Assembly: GCA_030248135.1 (NCBI GenBank)
Contig: JASANC010001673.1
Coordinates: forward strand, 38,584-102,583
DNA: 64,000 nt
Direction of reading: 5' to 3'
Source of the DNA: Theristus sp. LFF4_11
Taxonomy: Eukaryota > Nematoda > Chromadorea > Monhysterida > Xyalidae
The stretch's first letter is position 1. Each line of letters starts with the position of its first letter. The notes under the pieces were generated by a model, which ran no database searches, was not told where the DNA came from, and was given only the letters and a program-made list of their open reading frames with translations. The translations under genes and the position numbers were made by a program. Positions 14,980 through 25,935 of the stretch are shown piece by piece.

Positions 14980-16939
14980 TTCGGCCGCACAATTTGAAGC
15001 TGCAGAAAAAAAAACAATTCTGAACTTTCTTTTGAAATGGTTCTTTTTAGTTATTCTATTATTTCACAAAATACTGTCAGCCAACGGCATGTCACAAGAA
15101 ACAACTGCGGGCCATTGCGTCTCGATACGATCACACTGCCAAGTGAGATTTCCTCATTCATCAAAGAAACATAAATAATACAGTGCGATTGTTTAAACCT
15201 ATCACCTTTTTTTCGCAGAACACAGAGCACGCGGACGAATAAAGAACCGATCGGATCGAATTTGCCAGCAAACATATGCAACCGCAACCGGAAATGCCGG
15301 TGTTTGATTTTCACCAAAACCCGCCACGTTCGTTCTTCTTACTGTAATTCAAAGCTTCGCATGCTCTGTGTTCTACGAAAAAAGGGACAGGTTTCAACGA
15401 ACACACTCTACCTGATCCAGCTGTCACTGAGTTCTGATCACCATTCACTGGAGCACGCGGACTGTCGCACGCGTTGTACAGGGCCGTTTCAAACTCGGCA
15501 CAGCACCGCTGTATCTCGCCACCTGCCATGGTGTTTTGTTGTTGTAGGGCAACGAGGAAATATGTTTAGTTCGTTTTTCAGTTGCACAGGAAACCTCTGT
15601 AGTCGGCAATTTTATTCACCAAAATCGTACGTAGTTGGCAATTTTGTTTCATTTTCAAAAGAAGTTCACATTCTGCACAGGCAACAGCCAATGTGCTATT
15701 TATAATTTATGACACAGTCAACGCGTGTGGTTGTTGCCGACTTGTGGTACTTTACTATTTGGAGTTTTTTTACGTTTTATGATTGTGTGTTTGGTCTGCT
15801 AGTAGTAGCTGTTCAGCAGAAATAGTGGACCATCCAACAGCAACAATAATACGAACGAACAATATCACTGTGAAATTATTCTGTCTATGTCATCACCACG
15901 GAGATAAGCAACAACTGTGTTCCATACAAGTATTATATAAACAGAACTGTGTTCTGCAGTTTCTACGTTATATTATGTTGTGATTTCATGAATGGAGATG
16001 AAGTTTTCACCGTTACAAACAAACAACGTAGTCAGTTTAGTAGGCACTAGCTCAGCACACCAATACTTCCACGCTGTGCAACGTCTTCACAGTCTTCAAA
16101 CAACGGCAAAATCGTCGACACCGCCTCTTTACTGCTATTATTTTAGTATAACAGATAAAAACTCTTTTCTGCGTGTTTTAGGTCTCTAAAAACGAATCGA
16201 TATGAATTTCAATGCATAACCATACAAAATTTTGTTGTAAAAACACTTACAATGTAAAATGCTTGTTTGTTCAACTGTTCAACAAAGAAACACACGAACA
16301 AAAACAACTGCGCTACGCAGTGAAAGACCGCTAAAATAGTCGCTTACCGATATCTGATTGCCGATTGTTTTTTTTTGTCACCCACGTTGGTGGACAGACG
16401 GACGGACCCCGAATTTTTTTTTAAATTGAATCAAACGGCTTCTGGATAAGAAATGGATCGGTAAAAAAACACCACACACAAAATCTTCCAGGTTCATATA
16501 CGACCAATAAGCGCGCTACTAATTTAAGGCAGCCAATGAGCAAGTTGCGCGAAAAATCTGTCAACACTTTGTGTGGTACGAACAGTCGCTGTTTCGTTTT
16601 TATCGTTGTAAAATAATCAATTTTTACGCCGAACAAACAAAACATTCCAAAAAGTATGCGCAAAATGCAGCCCGATTTGATGGCGTTGTGTTTTGAATGT
16701 CATCCAACTGAGCCAACTAAATTTTGAAGCTTTATTTCACGTCACAACTCGACTGGTTTCATTTCACGTGAACATTAGTTGAAAGAAATTCAGAAACAAC
16801 GTTCGCAAAACAACGCACAATTCAGAAACAAGAGCACCAGAAAATGGACAACTTCGGAAAAACGTAAGACACCGGAATACATGTGGCAATGTTACGAGAA
16901 AAAAAACATTTTTCTTCAAAGCAAGATTCATCCATCCAG
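14980..16939. other. Intergenic upstream of GMD with a small foldback
   Basis: No gene is recognised. At about 15190-15400 two copies of a dispersed repeat face each other (AACACAGAGCACGCGG on one side, CATGCTCTGTGTTCTACGAA on the other). Direct repeats of a CGGCAATTTT-type motif lie at about 15600-15645. The GMD promoter must lie just upstream of 14979, but I see no clear TATA box. Confidence 0.45.
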
Positions 16940-19163
16940 CTGCCGCTGCTCTTGTGTACGTCGACGTGTCTGATATCGACGACGGCCTGGAGAGCTCGGA
17001 CGAATTTCTGGTGTTGACGACATCAGACCGGGCGATTGCTGCACTTTCGTTGATCTGGAAAGAGACGGAAGTCATCTGTCTTCAATTCAAATCTTCATTA
17101 GTAACTTTTTTCCAGCACACCCGATATGGTTCCGAGAACCTGAACGTACTGCACTTCGTTTCTTCAACGCATATGGATGGTTATCTCGTGTAGAGTTGGT
17201 AAAAAACCGGTTTTTTATATTGCCAGGAAAAAAAACCGGTTTCTTTTCCGTTTTAAAACCGTTTTAAACCCATAAAAAACCGAATGCTTCCCAGCTTCTA
17301 AACTTTCCAGAACTTGGCATCTTGAACTCAAAACAGGAAATACATCAAAATTAGTAATTTTGAGCACCGTAAAATGCTGTTTTCGTAAAATTTACACCGT
17401 AAATCGTAAATGCGTACAACCGACCCAATTTGCTATTTTTGCCACCCAATGCTACCCAATTTTTTGTTTCAAATCAAATCAATTTCGCTTTTATTGGTTT
17501 CCAGGGCAGCACGTTCAATAAATTGAAAACAAAGACTGGGCAGTGACCGTGTAGGTGTGGGGAGCGGGGGGGGGCGGTTGCAAGGAGACTGGATAGGGGG
17601 CGAGATTTGCAGAACTGCAAAGTGAAACCGGTAGCGGATTGCGTTCGAAAAATAACATTTCATCAGTTACCGTTTGCAAATCGACAACATCGTCAGTTAG
17701 TCTGCATATGCACTTGGTTTAGCAGTCACCTTGTCTTCATTGTATTTCACTTGACCCTTGCCACAAAAGTTCTGCAAAATGATGCTTCACCAGTTCAGTT
17801 CGACACAGTTCACTGCACCGTTTTTTTTTTTCAAAAATATAATTATACATTTTATCAATCAAACGAGGAATTGTGATTTTTGACCACGAAGTTTAAAAAT
17901 TTTTAGGTAAAAAACCGGTTCTTTATTTTTTCAAGAAAAAAAACTGAAAAAAAAAAGGTTTTAAAACGGAAAAGAAACCGGTTTTTTTCCTGTGCCAACC
18001 CTAATCTCGTGCAGTGTCATTGCCCTAACGTTCAGTTTTGATGGTTGAAACAGTTCATATGAAACGAATACCCCCCCCCCCCCCCCCCGTCGTCGTCATG
18101 TGGAGTCATAAAGCTGCAAGCTGCTCCCATCCATGGCACAAATGATCTCAGCCCGATTTCCTGGTGTACCACCCCCACCCGACGTCGTCACACAACACCC
18201 TTGAAAAGCTCAATTCAATTCAAAATCATACCGTCGTTTTGTCAACAAGTTCATTCACGCAGAAAAAAGATGTTCGATCGCAAAAAACACGCACACACCG
18301 TTCTGCCCGGGCCGGTGAGGAGACTTCGTCTGATGAACAAGCGATGATCGATTTTCGGGTGCGTTTCGGCCGTTTTCCGCTTTCAGGCAACAGATTCTTC
18401 GGGGAATTTTCAAAAATGGCAGAAGAATTCGGTCGTTTCGCAAGCTGCCTCCCGGTCGATTTTGCCAACTGCACGCTGATTGGCTGGCTGATCTGTTCAG
18501 GGGTGCACGGTGTTTTCGGCGAAGTCACGTCGCGCCTTTTGCAGGCGGATGTTTTGGAATCTGAAAATAGTAAACATTGCGGTTCGAGAACAAACAGTGA
18601 TAATTCGACTGACAGAGACTGATTTTGAGATTTGATGTTTACTTGTTTGTTTAATACGATTTCCTGTGCAGTATCTAAAAAGACGATCTAAATTCTGAAA
18701 ACTCGCCTTGTAACCACAAGTAGGATTTCTGAAACATTATCAGTGTCTTTTCCAGTTCGTGATTCAGTTTCCACGGCAAGCAAGCACAAAAAATCCCACG
18801 ATATCCCGGTATCCCGGGCTTTCAAAAAGCGGAATACTAATTCACTGGTTGGCTGCATAAATAATGATCCAAAAAATCACATAGACACGAGAAGCAAAAA
18901 ATCCGCCATTTCACTTTAGATCTCCTGGTGAGCAAGCAACAAACCAGGCAGAACCTGTTTCTGATGACTGCGTCCCCGAAGAGTCGGCGACTTTTGTTGA
19001 CTTCGATGGTGGAATGGGCGATTCCGAGAATGATTTCGATCGAGTTGTGATTCCATTTTTCGCGGCCCATTTTTTCTCGCGAGCTCCGCTCCGAGCATTT
19101 GGCGAGCTGAGTCGGTCAGCAATCGAAGACGATGTCGACCAGCCTGAGGAATGGAAAACAACA
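16940..19163 (+). CDS. Unresolved + strand gene candidate, acidic protein
   Basis: I do not recognise this gene, and the exon chain is not closed. Candidate exons are 16940-17072 (after CATCCAG), encoding VYVDVSDIDDGLESSDEFLV and TTSDRAIAALSLIWKETE; 17116-17190, encoding HTRYGSENLNVLHFVSSTHM; about 18290-18357, encoding AGEETSSDEQAMIDF; and about 18919-19045, encoding EPVSDDCVPEESATFVDFDG and GMGDSENDFDR. All are rich in Asp, Glu and Ser. The second exon runs directly into the hAT MITE at 17191-18003, whose target duplication begins inside it. A pseudogene, or a real gene with wrongly chosen exons, are both possible. Confidence 0.3.
17191..18003. mobile_element. hAT-type MITE (813 bp), TAGGGTTGG family
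   Basis: The ends are TAGAGTTGGTAAAAAACCGG and the inverse, CCGGTTTTTTTCCTGTGCCA followed by ACCCTA. A perfect 8-bp target duplication ATCTCGTG lies at 17183-17190 and 18004-18011, the hAT superfamily size. No transposase is encoded. It is a sister of the element at 24799-25582: internal sequence is shared (for example GGGCAGCACGTTCAATAAAT and AAAGTGAAACCGGTAGCGGA). Confidence 0.9.
18069..18089. repeat. Poly-C tract
   Basis: About 20 consecutive C residues. Such a tract is prone to length error in sequencing and assembly. Confidence 0.9.
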
Positions 19164-19345
19164 CCGATGAATCAAAATGCGAAAAATGAACGAAACACGC
19201 TTGTACTAGTCTCTGATTGGTTGCTGCAGTTTGAAATGACGAAACAAATTCCGCAAAAACTAAACGAACCCAGTTGCAAAGAAAAACGAACGTTGAGAAA
19301 CACTATTCTTGAGCATGTGCGCGGTTGGAAGGCCACAAACCACAT

Positions 19346-22300
19346 CTAAAATGCTTCGAAGCCTGCTCTCATACAATGGATACTTTCTGCAAAACCCCAA
19401 CCTTCAGTGCTTATTCCATCCCGTCTGTCAATCTTTTGCAGCACAGCCGTTGTTTTCGTCGGAACCACCCTATCGGTTGCGACAGGCACCGGTTCAGGAG
19501 TTTGTGAACGCCCAGCACAGGACAAGAGATCCGGCAGAGCCTCAACCTGCACCACAATGGGAGTCACCAGTTCGTCATGGTCGTTATGGGCGATTGCTTT
19601 TGTTGTTGGTTCGACTGGTTGTTGTCGTGGCGGTGTTTGTGGTTGGTGCTGTTGTTTTCGTGGTGTCTCGGGTTGTTGTGAAGACGTCTGAGGTTTTTGT
19701 CGTTTAGGTGGTGGTATTTGTAGTTGTGGTTGTTGTTGTTGTTGTTGTCGTCGGCGTCGTGGCGTTTGTGGTTGTTGTTGTGGCGGTGAAGTCTCTGGTT
19801 TTTGTTGTCGTGGTGTTTGTGGTTGCTGTTGTGGCGGTGCTTGCGGCTGCTGCTCAGCGGTTGGCGTTGGTTCAACTATAATATAACAGCCGGTAATTAT
19901 TGTCGAACGCCAAAAAACGGATCCGGCGGTGTACGGCTTTTACCGTATTCGGTCTCGATATGAAATTGGAAAAAAATTACCAACAAAAACGAACAACAAC
20001 CAAACCAACGAACCAACCTGTTACAGCGCCCGTATTCAGCTGTGCATTCGACCACGCGAGTGCCGCATTTTTTTCAGATGGACTACCATCATCATTCTCA
20101 GTCCCCTTTTCTCGCTCTCGCTGTTTGTCACATTTGGAAGTATCAGATTTTCTCGATCGAACCTTTCGACGCAACGCGACTGTGGGCGACTGAGTGTCGG
20201 AGTCGATGAACTGAAAAACACCAAAAAATTAAAAAAAGCGGTCGTATGAAAACCTTGCACTTTCTTCAGGATTCTTTTTGTTTCCATGTTTTGCGTCGTT
20301 CCACACTGGCAACCCATACGCGCAGTGCACTATCATATGTGAGCCTGTGTGTTTACTCAAAACCGTGATAAACACGGCGAAAACCGGTAAAAAAGTAAAG
20401 GTAAATAGTGGTAAAGCGTAAGATAACTCATTATTTCAACATTCAGCTGAGTGGGAGCAATTGTATTGCAATCACTTCAGCAAAAATATTCGAATTCAAA
20501 AATTCAACGCACATCAAGTAACCGTCGTAGTAATTCTGCAGAGTTGTCAGATGGCGCCGTCTTCAGGAGATGTTTCATTTGCTTCCTCAGAGAACGGTCT
20601 ATTTGGTCAGTGCTGTTGATGGTTTGAATGAGCGCAACCACTTCCGGTGGTGGCGTGGTTTTCTTGAGAAACTGGAACACAAACAAAAAACCATTCGCAG
20701 TTTCAGCATCACGTGTGTGTGTACCCACTTGGTTTCAGCATCACGTGTAAATTCAAACTGATTGGGTGCAGTTGAGTGACGCAAGTGATTGGTCGCGTCA
20801 ATGCTGTTCAGCCAATCAGCGTGCGTGCACACAAAACGACAACCATTCATTGAAACCGAATCTTCATTCACCTTGTGAACGTCAGCAAACCTGCGGCATA
20901 AATCCGGTGTCCCGGAGACCCGGTTTGAATTGAACGTTTTTCTTTTTCTCAGTCATACAATCCATTTGATTTTTATTGAATCAATCAGCGAGCGAGCCAA
21001 ACTAACTGACTCAGTCTGTTGCTGTTTTTTTTACGAAAAGAAAGCCCAGAAATCAAGCTTTAAAAAACCACAAACTTTGTAAATGCAACCACGACGGGCT
21101 GTCGGGGAAAACCGGCGGAACAGAAAAAATACCGCCAGCAGACGCGCGTGGTAGACGGGCGACGGGACGCAGCTGGTCTGACGCAATTCGGCAAGCGGAC
21201 GCTCAAATGATGCCCTGAAATCAGAAGAGCTTGGGGAAATTCGGAATTTACTACTGACGTACCGTTTGATTTTTTGTCCAGTAATGAACGTTGTGTGTAC
21301 ACAATGTTTGTTTGAAACTGTATTATTCCAAATCACAAAAAAAAGTTTCAGAAATCTTCGAAAAAAAACCCCAACCAAATATGCTCCATCAATGATGTCA
21401 TAAAATGGTTGTTGGTGGTGTCGGCGATTTGCAGTGCGAGCTCACAGGTCAATTCGACATTTTCTGAAATCGCAGAAATTTACGCACTCAAGCAAATTGC
21501 AGCGCTACAAAAACCATGCTCTCAAATCTGTTCATTCATTGGTCAAATCATGCGGACACGACGCAATACAACCAACCGACACAAGGCAAGATCAAAACAA
21601 GATTTTTCAACACCACAGTTTATGCCAGAAAAGAATTCTGTAAATTTTTGCTCGTAAAACGCACCAAAATCAAAAGATGCAGCCGCACAGAGGAATGCAC
21701 TGAAGCACGCTGACGAGTCAGAGGACGACGCTTGCTCTTGACCGCTAAAAAATTAGATTTTATGTCTTTCAAAAAACTTAGTGGACTTGCATGGCATGAA
21801 AAACGCGCCACTAAAATGTCGCGAACCGATATTCACATTCTTGTTCGCCGCTGATCATCAAATCCGCCAAGTGCGACAAAATCGCACAGCTGAGATTTTG
21901 ACGATCCACTTCCGATAAAAGGTCGTTGTTCATGAAATGGTTGACATCGAACAGAAGTCGAAGTAATTCATTCGAGTTTTCCGCTTTTCTGCGTGGGGGA
22001 CAAATGAAAAATAACATTTTTCAGTGAAATTCGTTCGCATTTGAGCAAAAACAACAAACTGCCTGCAACACAGCACAAACGAAGGTAATGAGAACTACTG
22101 GGTGAAAAACTGAGTGATGACCTTTCCAACACAAAAGCAAAAAAAACGAACAACGAACGAACCGACATAATTTCAGCGCACTTCGTAAAATTTTTCGATT
22201 CACGCCTCGAACGAAACGCGGCGGCGGCACGCCAAGCCGCATCGCACACCAGCGATGCCAGGGTTTGTTGTTGTCGCCGGTAAAAATGCCGCTGCCGAAG

Positions 22301-22447
22301 CTGGATTTGCCACCACCGCAAGTTTCAGCAGTTTTCTTGACGGCGCTCGCGTTGTTTTCATCCATTTTTGCTGTTTTTTTCTTTTTTTCTTTTTCAGTTC
22401 TGTCTGCTGCTGCTGCCGCTGCGACTGCTGCTGAGCGGGGAGCCTGA
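19346..22447 (-). CDS. Pro/Gln-rich protein of unknown function, partial model
   Basis: I do not recognise the product. Likely exons in transcript order: about 22260-22447 (after TTTCGCAG; Ala-rich, then Lys/Glu-rich, then ACTAETCGGGKSSFGSG-like sequence), about 21830-21996 (NSNELLRLLFDVNHFMNNDL, HLADLMISGEQ), about 21128-21214 (RPLAELRQTSCVPSPVYHA), about 20509-20671 (TTPPPEVVALIQTINSTDQI, KQMKHLLKTAPSDNSAELL), 20018-20210 (basic, SRKSDTSKCDKQRERE) and 19346-19875. The last exon encodes about 60 residues of a Gln/Pro repeat (PPQQQPQTPRQQKPETS), then VEALPDLLSCAGRSQTPEPV, and ends at a TAG. The last two exons join in phase 1. Two leucine-rich helical segments plus a basic region and a PQ tail suggest a nuclear regulator; that is inference. 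The 5' end and middle joins are open. Confidence 0.45.
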
Positions 22448-22699
22448 ACCTGCGAAATGGAACTTTGAGTTAAAAGCCCCAGGTACAAAAACGGTCCTTC
22501 TTTACTTTACTGGGGTTTCGAAATTTTTTTAAACTTTTTCAAAATTCTTTTTAAAAATTGGGATTTAAAAAAAAAAAATTTAATTGATTAAAAAACGAAC
22601 TTTTGCCTTCAAAATTGTACTTTTCCTTTGTTGCTTTGTTCCGAAGTTATTTAACACCTTCAACTTCAATGGGGCCTTTAACAAAACCACGGATGCAAC

Positions 22700-24788
22700 T
22701 AGGGTTAGGGAAAAAAAATCCGGATTTTTTTTTAAATTAAAATTTTTTTTTTTAAATTTTTTTACAAGTTAGGTTCGTTCGAAGCGTCTCGTCGAGCTGA
22801 GGTCATCTAGACTATTTTCAGAACGATCCGGGAAACTATAAGAGCGAAAATCGTGTTTTATTGAAATTATGTCCATTTCATAGAGGGAAAGTTGCATTTT
22901 CAACAGTAAAACAGGGCAATTTTTCACGTGTACTTGAATATTGAACCGTTCTTAGTGGTTCCTCTTTAGAAAATTACCAAAATTTGACTGTGTTCAAAAA
23001 TTCCTGTTTGCTGCAGCTAAGTCGGCAACCCCTGTCGACCCGGTCGCCCCCCCCCCCCAAGACACTTACTTTCAGGTTCAACCAGCTATGCTATCTGCCA
23101 CATGGCGAGAGCCCACTCTTCAAATCATCGTATCGAAAACACGTACCATGATTTCGCGATCACGTTGCGGGCAACTGACAGACGCAAGTTTAACACGTTA
23201 GTTTAGCTCAGCACGCAAGTTTTAACATGTGGCCATGTTATCGGGTATCTGAAAAACGGTCGTGTGATGTGGTATTAACCAACATCTCCGCTCAAATTGT
23301 TTAACAATATATCGCACAACTCCATTGTAGACCTATAACATACGCCAATCAACAAGATATCATGTTCATCTCATGGCCTACCGACTGAAAAACATGTTCT
23401 AAGTTGCAAGAAAACGATTTCTGAAACGATATTTCAATTCAGTTAAGTCATTTCAACGCTAAAAATTGACTCTAGAAGTCATCCAAATCGAAAAACATGG
23501 AGTACGTCGGTCAAAATGACCAAATAATGACATTTACCTAAGCACACAAAGAAGTTGGGAAGAAAATTTGGTTTGAACTTTCAAAAAATTATGCCATAAA
23601 TCGAATTTTCAGAGCAAAGTAGAAGAAAAAATTGTCAAATTTTTTTTAAGTTTGAAAAAAAAATCCAAATTTAAAAAAAAACGAAAAAAAAATAAAAAAA
23701 AAATTTTTTTTCAAAGCCCCTACCTAACCCTAGATTAGGGTTAGGGGCTTTGAAAAAAAAAATTTTTTTTTATTTTTTTTTTTCGTTTTTTTTTTAAAAA
23801 AATTTGGATTTTTTTTTTCAAACTTAAAAAAAAATTTGAAAAATTTTTCTTCTACTTTGCTCTGAAAATTCGATTTATGGCATAATTTTTTGAAAGTTCA
23901 AACCAAATTTTCTTCCCAACTTCTTTGTGTGCTCAGGTACATGTCATTATTTGGTCATTTTGACCGACGTACTCCATGTTTTTCGATTTGGATGACTTCT
24001 AGAGTCAATTTTTAGCGTTGAAATGACTTAACTGAATTGAAATATCGTTTCAGAAATCGTTTTCTTGCAACTTAGAACATGTTTTTTCAGTCGGTAGGCC
24101 ATGAGATGAACATGATATTTTGTTGATTGGCGTATGTTATAGGTCTACAATGGAGTTGTGCGATATATTGTTCAACAATTGGAGCGGAGATGTTGGTTAA
24201 TACCACATCACACGACCGTTTTTCAGATACCCGATAACATGGCCACATGTTAAAACTTGCGTGCTGAGCTAAACTAACGTGTTAAACTTGCGTCTGTCAG
24301 TTGCCCGCAACGTGATCGCGAAATCATGGTACGTGTTTTCGATACGATGATTTGAAGAGTGGGCTCTCGCCATGTGGCAGATAGCATAGCTGGTTGAACC
24401 TGAAAGTAAGTGTCTTGGGGGGGGGCGACCGGGTCGACAGGGGTTGCCGAATTAGCTACAGCAAACAGGAATTTTTGAACACAGTCAAATTTTGGTAATT
24501 TTCTAAAGAGGAACAACTAAGAACGGTTCAATATTCAAGTACACGTCGAAAATTGTCCTGTTTTACTGTTGAAAATGCAACTTTCCCTCTATGAAATGGA
24601 CATAATTTCAATAAAACACGATTTTCGCTCTTGTAGTTTTCCGGATCGTTCTGAAAATAGTCTAGATGAACTCAGCTCGACGAGACGCTTCGAACAAACC
24701 TAACTTGTAAAAAAAAATTTTTTTTTTTTAAAAATTTTTTTTTAATTTAAAAAAAAATCCGGATTTTTTTCCCCCTAACCCTACCCTA
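22700..24788. mobile_element. 2.1-kb foldback made of two inverted hAT-type elements
   Basis: Two arms of about 1.03 kb are inverted copies around position 23734, where CCTAACCCTA and TTAGGGTTAGG face each other across a few bases. The outer ends are TAGGGTTAGGG and CCCTAACCCTACCCTA. A perfect 8-bp target duplication GATGCAAC lies at 22692-22699 and 24789-24796. The arms match almost base for base (for example GAACGATCCGG, AGCGAAAATCGTGTTTTATT, TGACCGACGTACTCCATG) with scattered differences. No coding capacity. Because each arm ends in TAGGG-type termini at both its outer and its inner edge, it looks like two copies of one MITE joined head to head. Confidence 0.9.
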
Positions 24789-24798
24789 GATGCAACAC

Positions 24799-25582
24799 TA
24801 GGGTTGGTAAAAAAAACGGTTTTTATATTGTCAGGAAAAAAACCGGTTTCTTTTCCGTTTTAAAACCATAAAAAAACCGAATGCTTCCCAGCTCCTAAAC
24901 TTTCCAGAACTTGGCTTCTTGAACTCAAAATAGGAAATACATCAAACTTAGTGATTTTGAGCAGCGTAACATGCTGTTTTCGGGCATACAACCGACCCAA
25001 TTTGCTATTTTTGCCGCCCAATGCTATCCAATTTTTTGCTTCAAATCAAATCAATTTCGCTTTTATGGGTTTCCAGGGCAGCACGTTCAATAAATTGAAA
25101 ACAAAGACTGGGCAGTGACCGTGTAGGTGTGGGGAGCGGGGAGGGACGGTTGCAAGGGGAACGGATAGCTGACCCCGATTAGGGGGCAAGATTTGCAGAA
25201 CTGCAAAGTGAAACCGGTAGCGGATTGCGTTCGAAAAATAACATTTCATCAGTTACCCTTTGCATTCATTGAAAGTCAGTCTGCATATGCACTTAGTTTA
25301 GCAGTCACCTTGTCTTCATCGTATTTCACTTGACCCTTCTTGCCACAAAAGCTTCTGCAAAATGATGCTTCACCAGTTCAGTTCGACGCAGTTCACTGCA
25401 CCGTTTTTTCAAAAGTATAATTTTACATGTTATCAATCAAACGAAGAATTGTGATTTTTGACCACGAACTTTAAAAAAAAATTTAAGGTGAAAAACCGGT
25501 TCTTTATTTTTTCAGGAAAAAAACTGGAAAAGCCCGGTTTTAAAACGGAAAAGAAACCGGTTTTTTTCCTGTGCCAACCCTA
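24799..25582. mobile_element. hAT-type MITE (784 bp), TAGGGTTGG family
   Basis: The ends are TAGGGTTGGTAAAAAAAACG and the inverse, ending TGTGCCAACCCTA. Flanks TGCAACAC (24791-24798) and GGCAACAC (25583-25590) agree at 7 of 8 bases. Internal sequence is homologous to the element at 17191-18003. Its left target duplication overlaps the right one of the foldback next door. Confidence 0.88.
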
Positions 25583-25935
25583 GGCAACACGGAACACGGA
25601 GGCTGCACGCTTGACGAAACCACGGACACTACTTGAGATGCAACGTCTCAAACTTGTTTTGATAAAAGTTTGTTCATTCATTCATTCATCTGAAAATGCG
25701 TTTGAGTTCAAGACACTTTTTCTACACTTTATGATTTTTGCCTGGAATTTCGTGTGGACTTTGTGGCTGAATTTTTTTGACGATTTCTTTTTTCAGGCCA
25801 AAGGAACGAAGTGAAAGATACCGATAGAAGCTTTTGCAGCAGAAGCCCCCCATCGCGCCACCCAGCACTGCCACAAAATCGCGAGCTGAGCTGCAGAGAA
25901 ATCACCCAGCCAAAGCCAAGAGGAAAAAGAAGACA

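Noticed and set aside
19564..19875. Asn/His-rich minus-strand frame
   Set aside because: An alternative frame of the PQ-rich exon. The PQ frame joins the upstream exon in phase 1 through a usable donor and continues into non-repetitive protein.
22265..22447. + strand Ala-rich frame
   Set aside because: Opposite the Ala/Lys-rich first exon of the minus-strand PQ protein; composition only.
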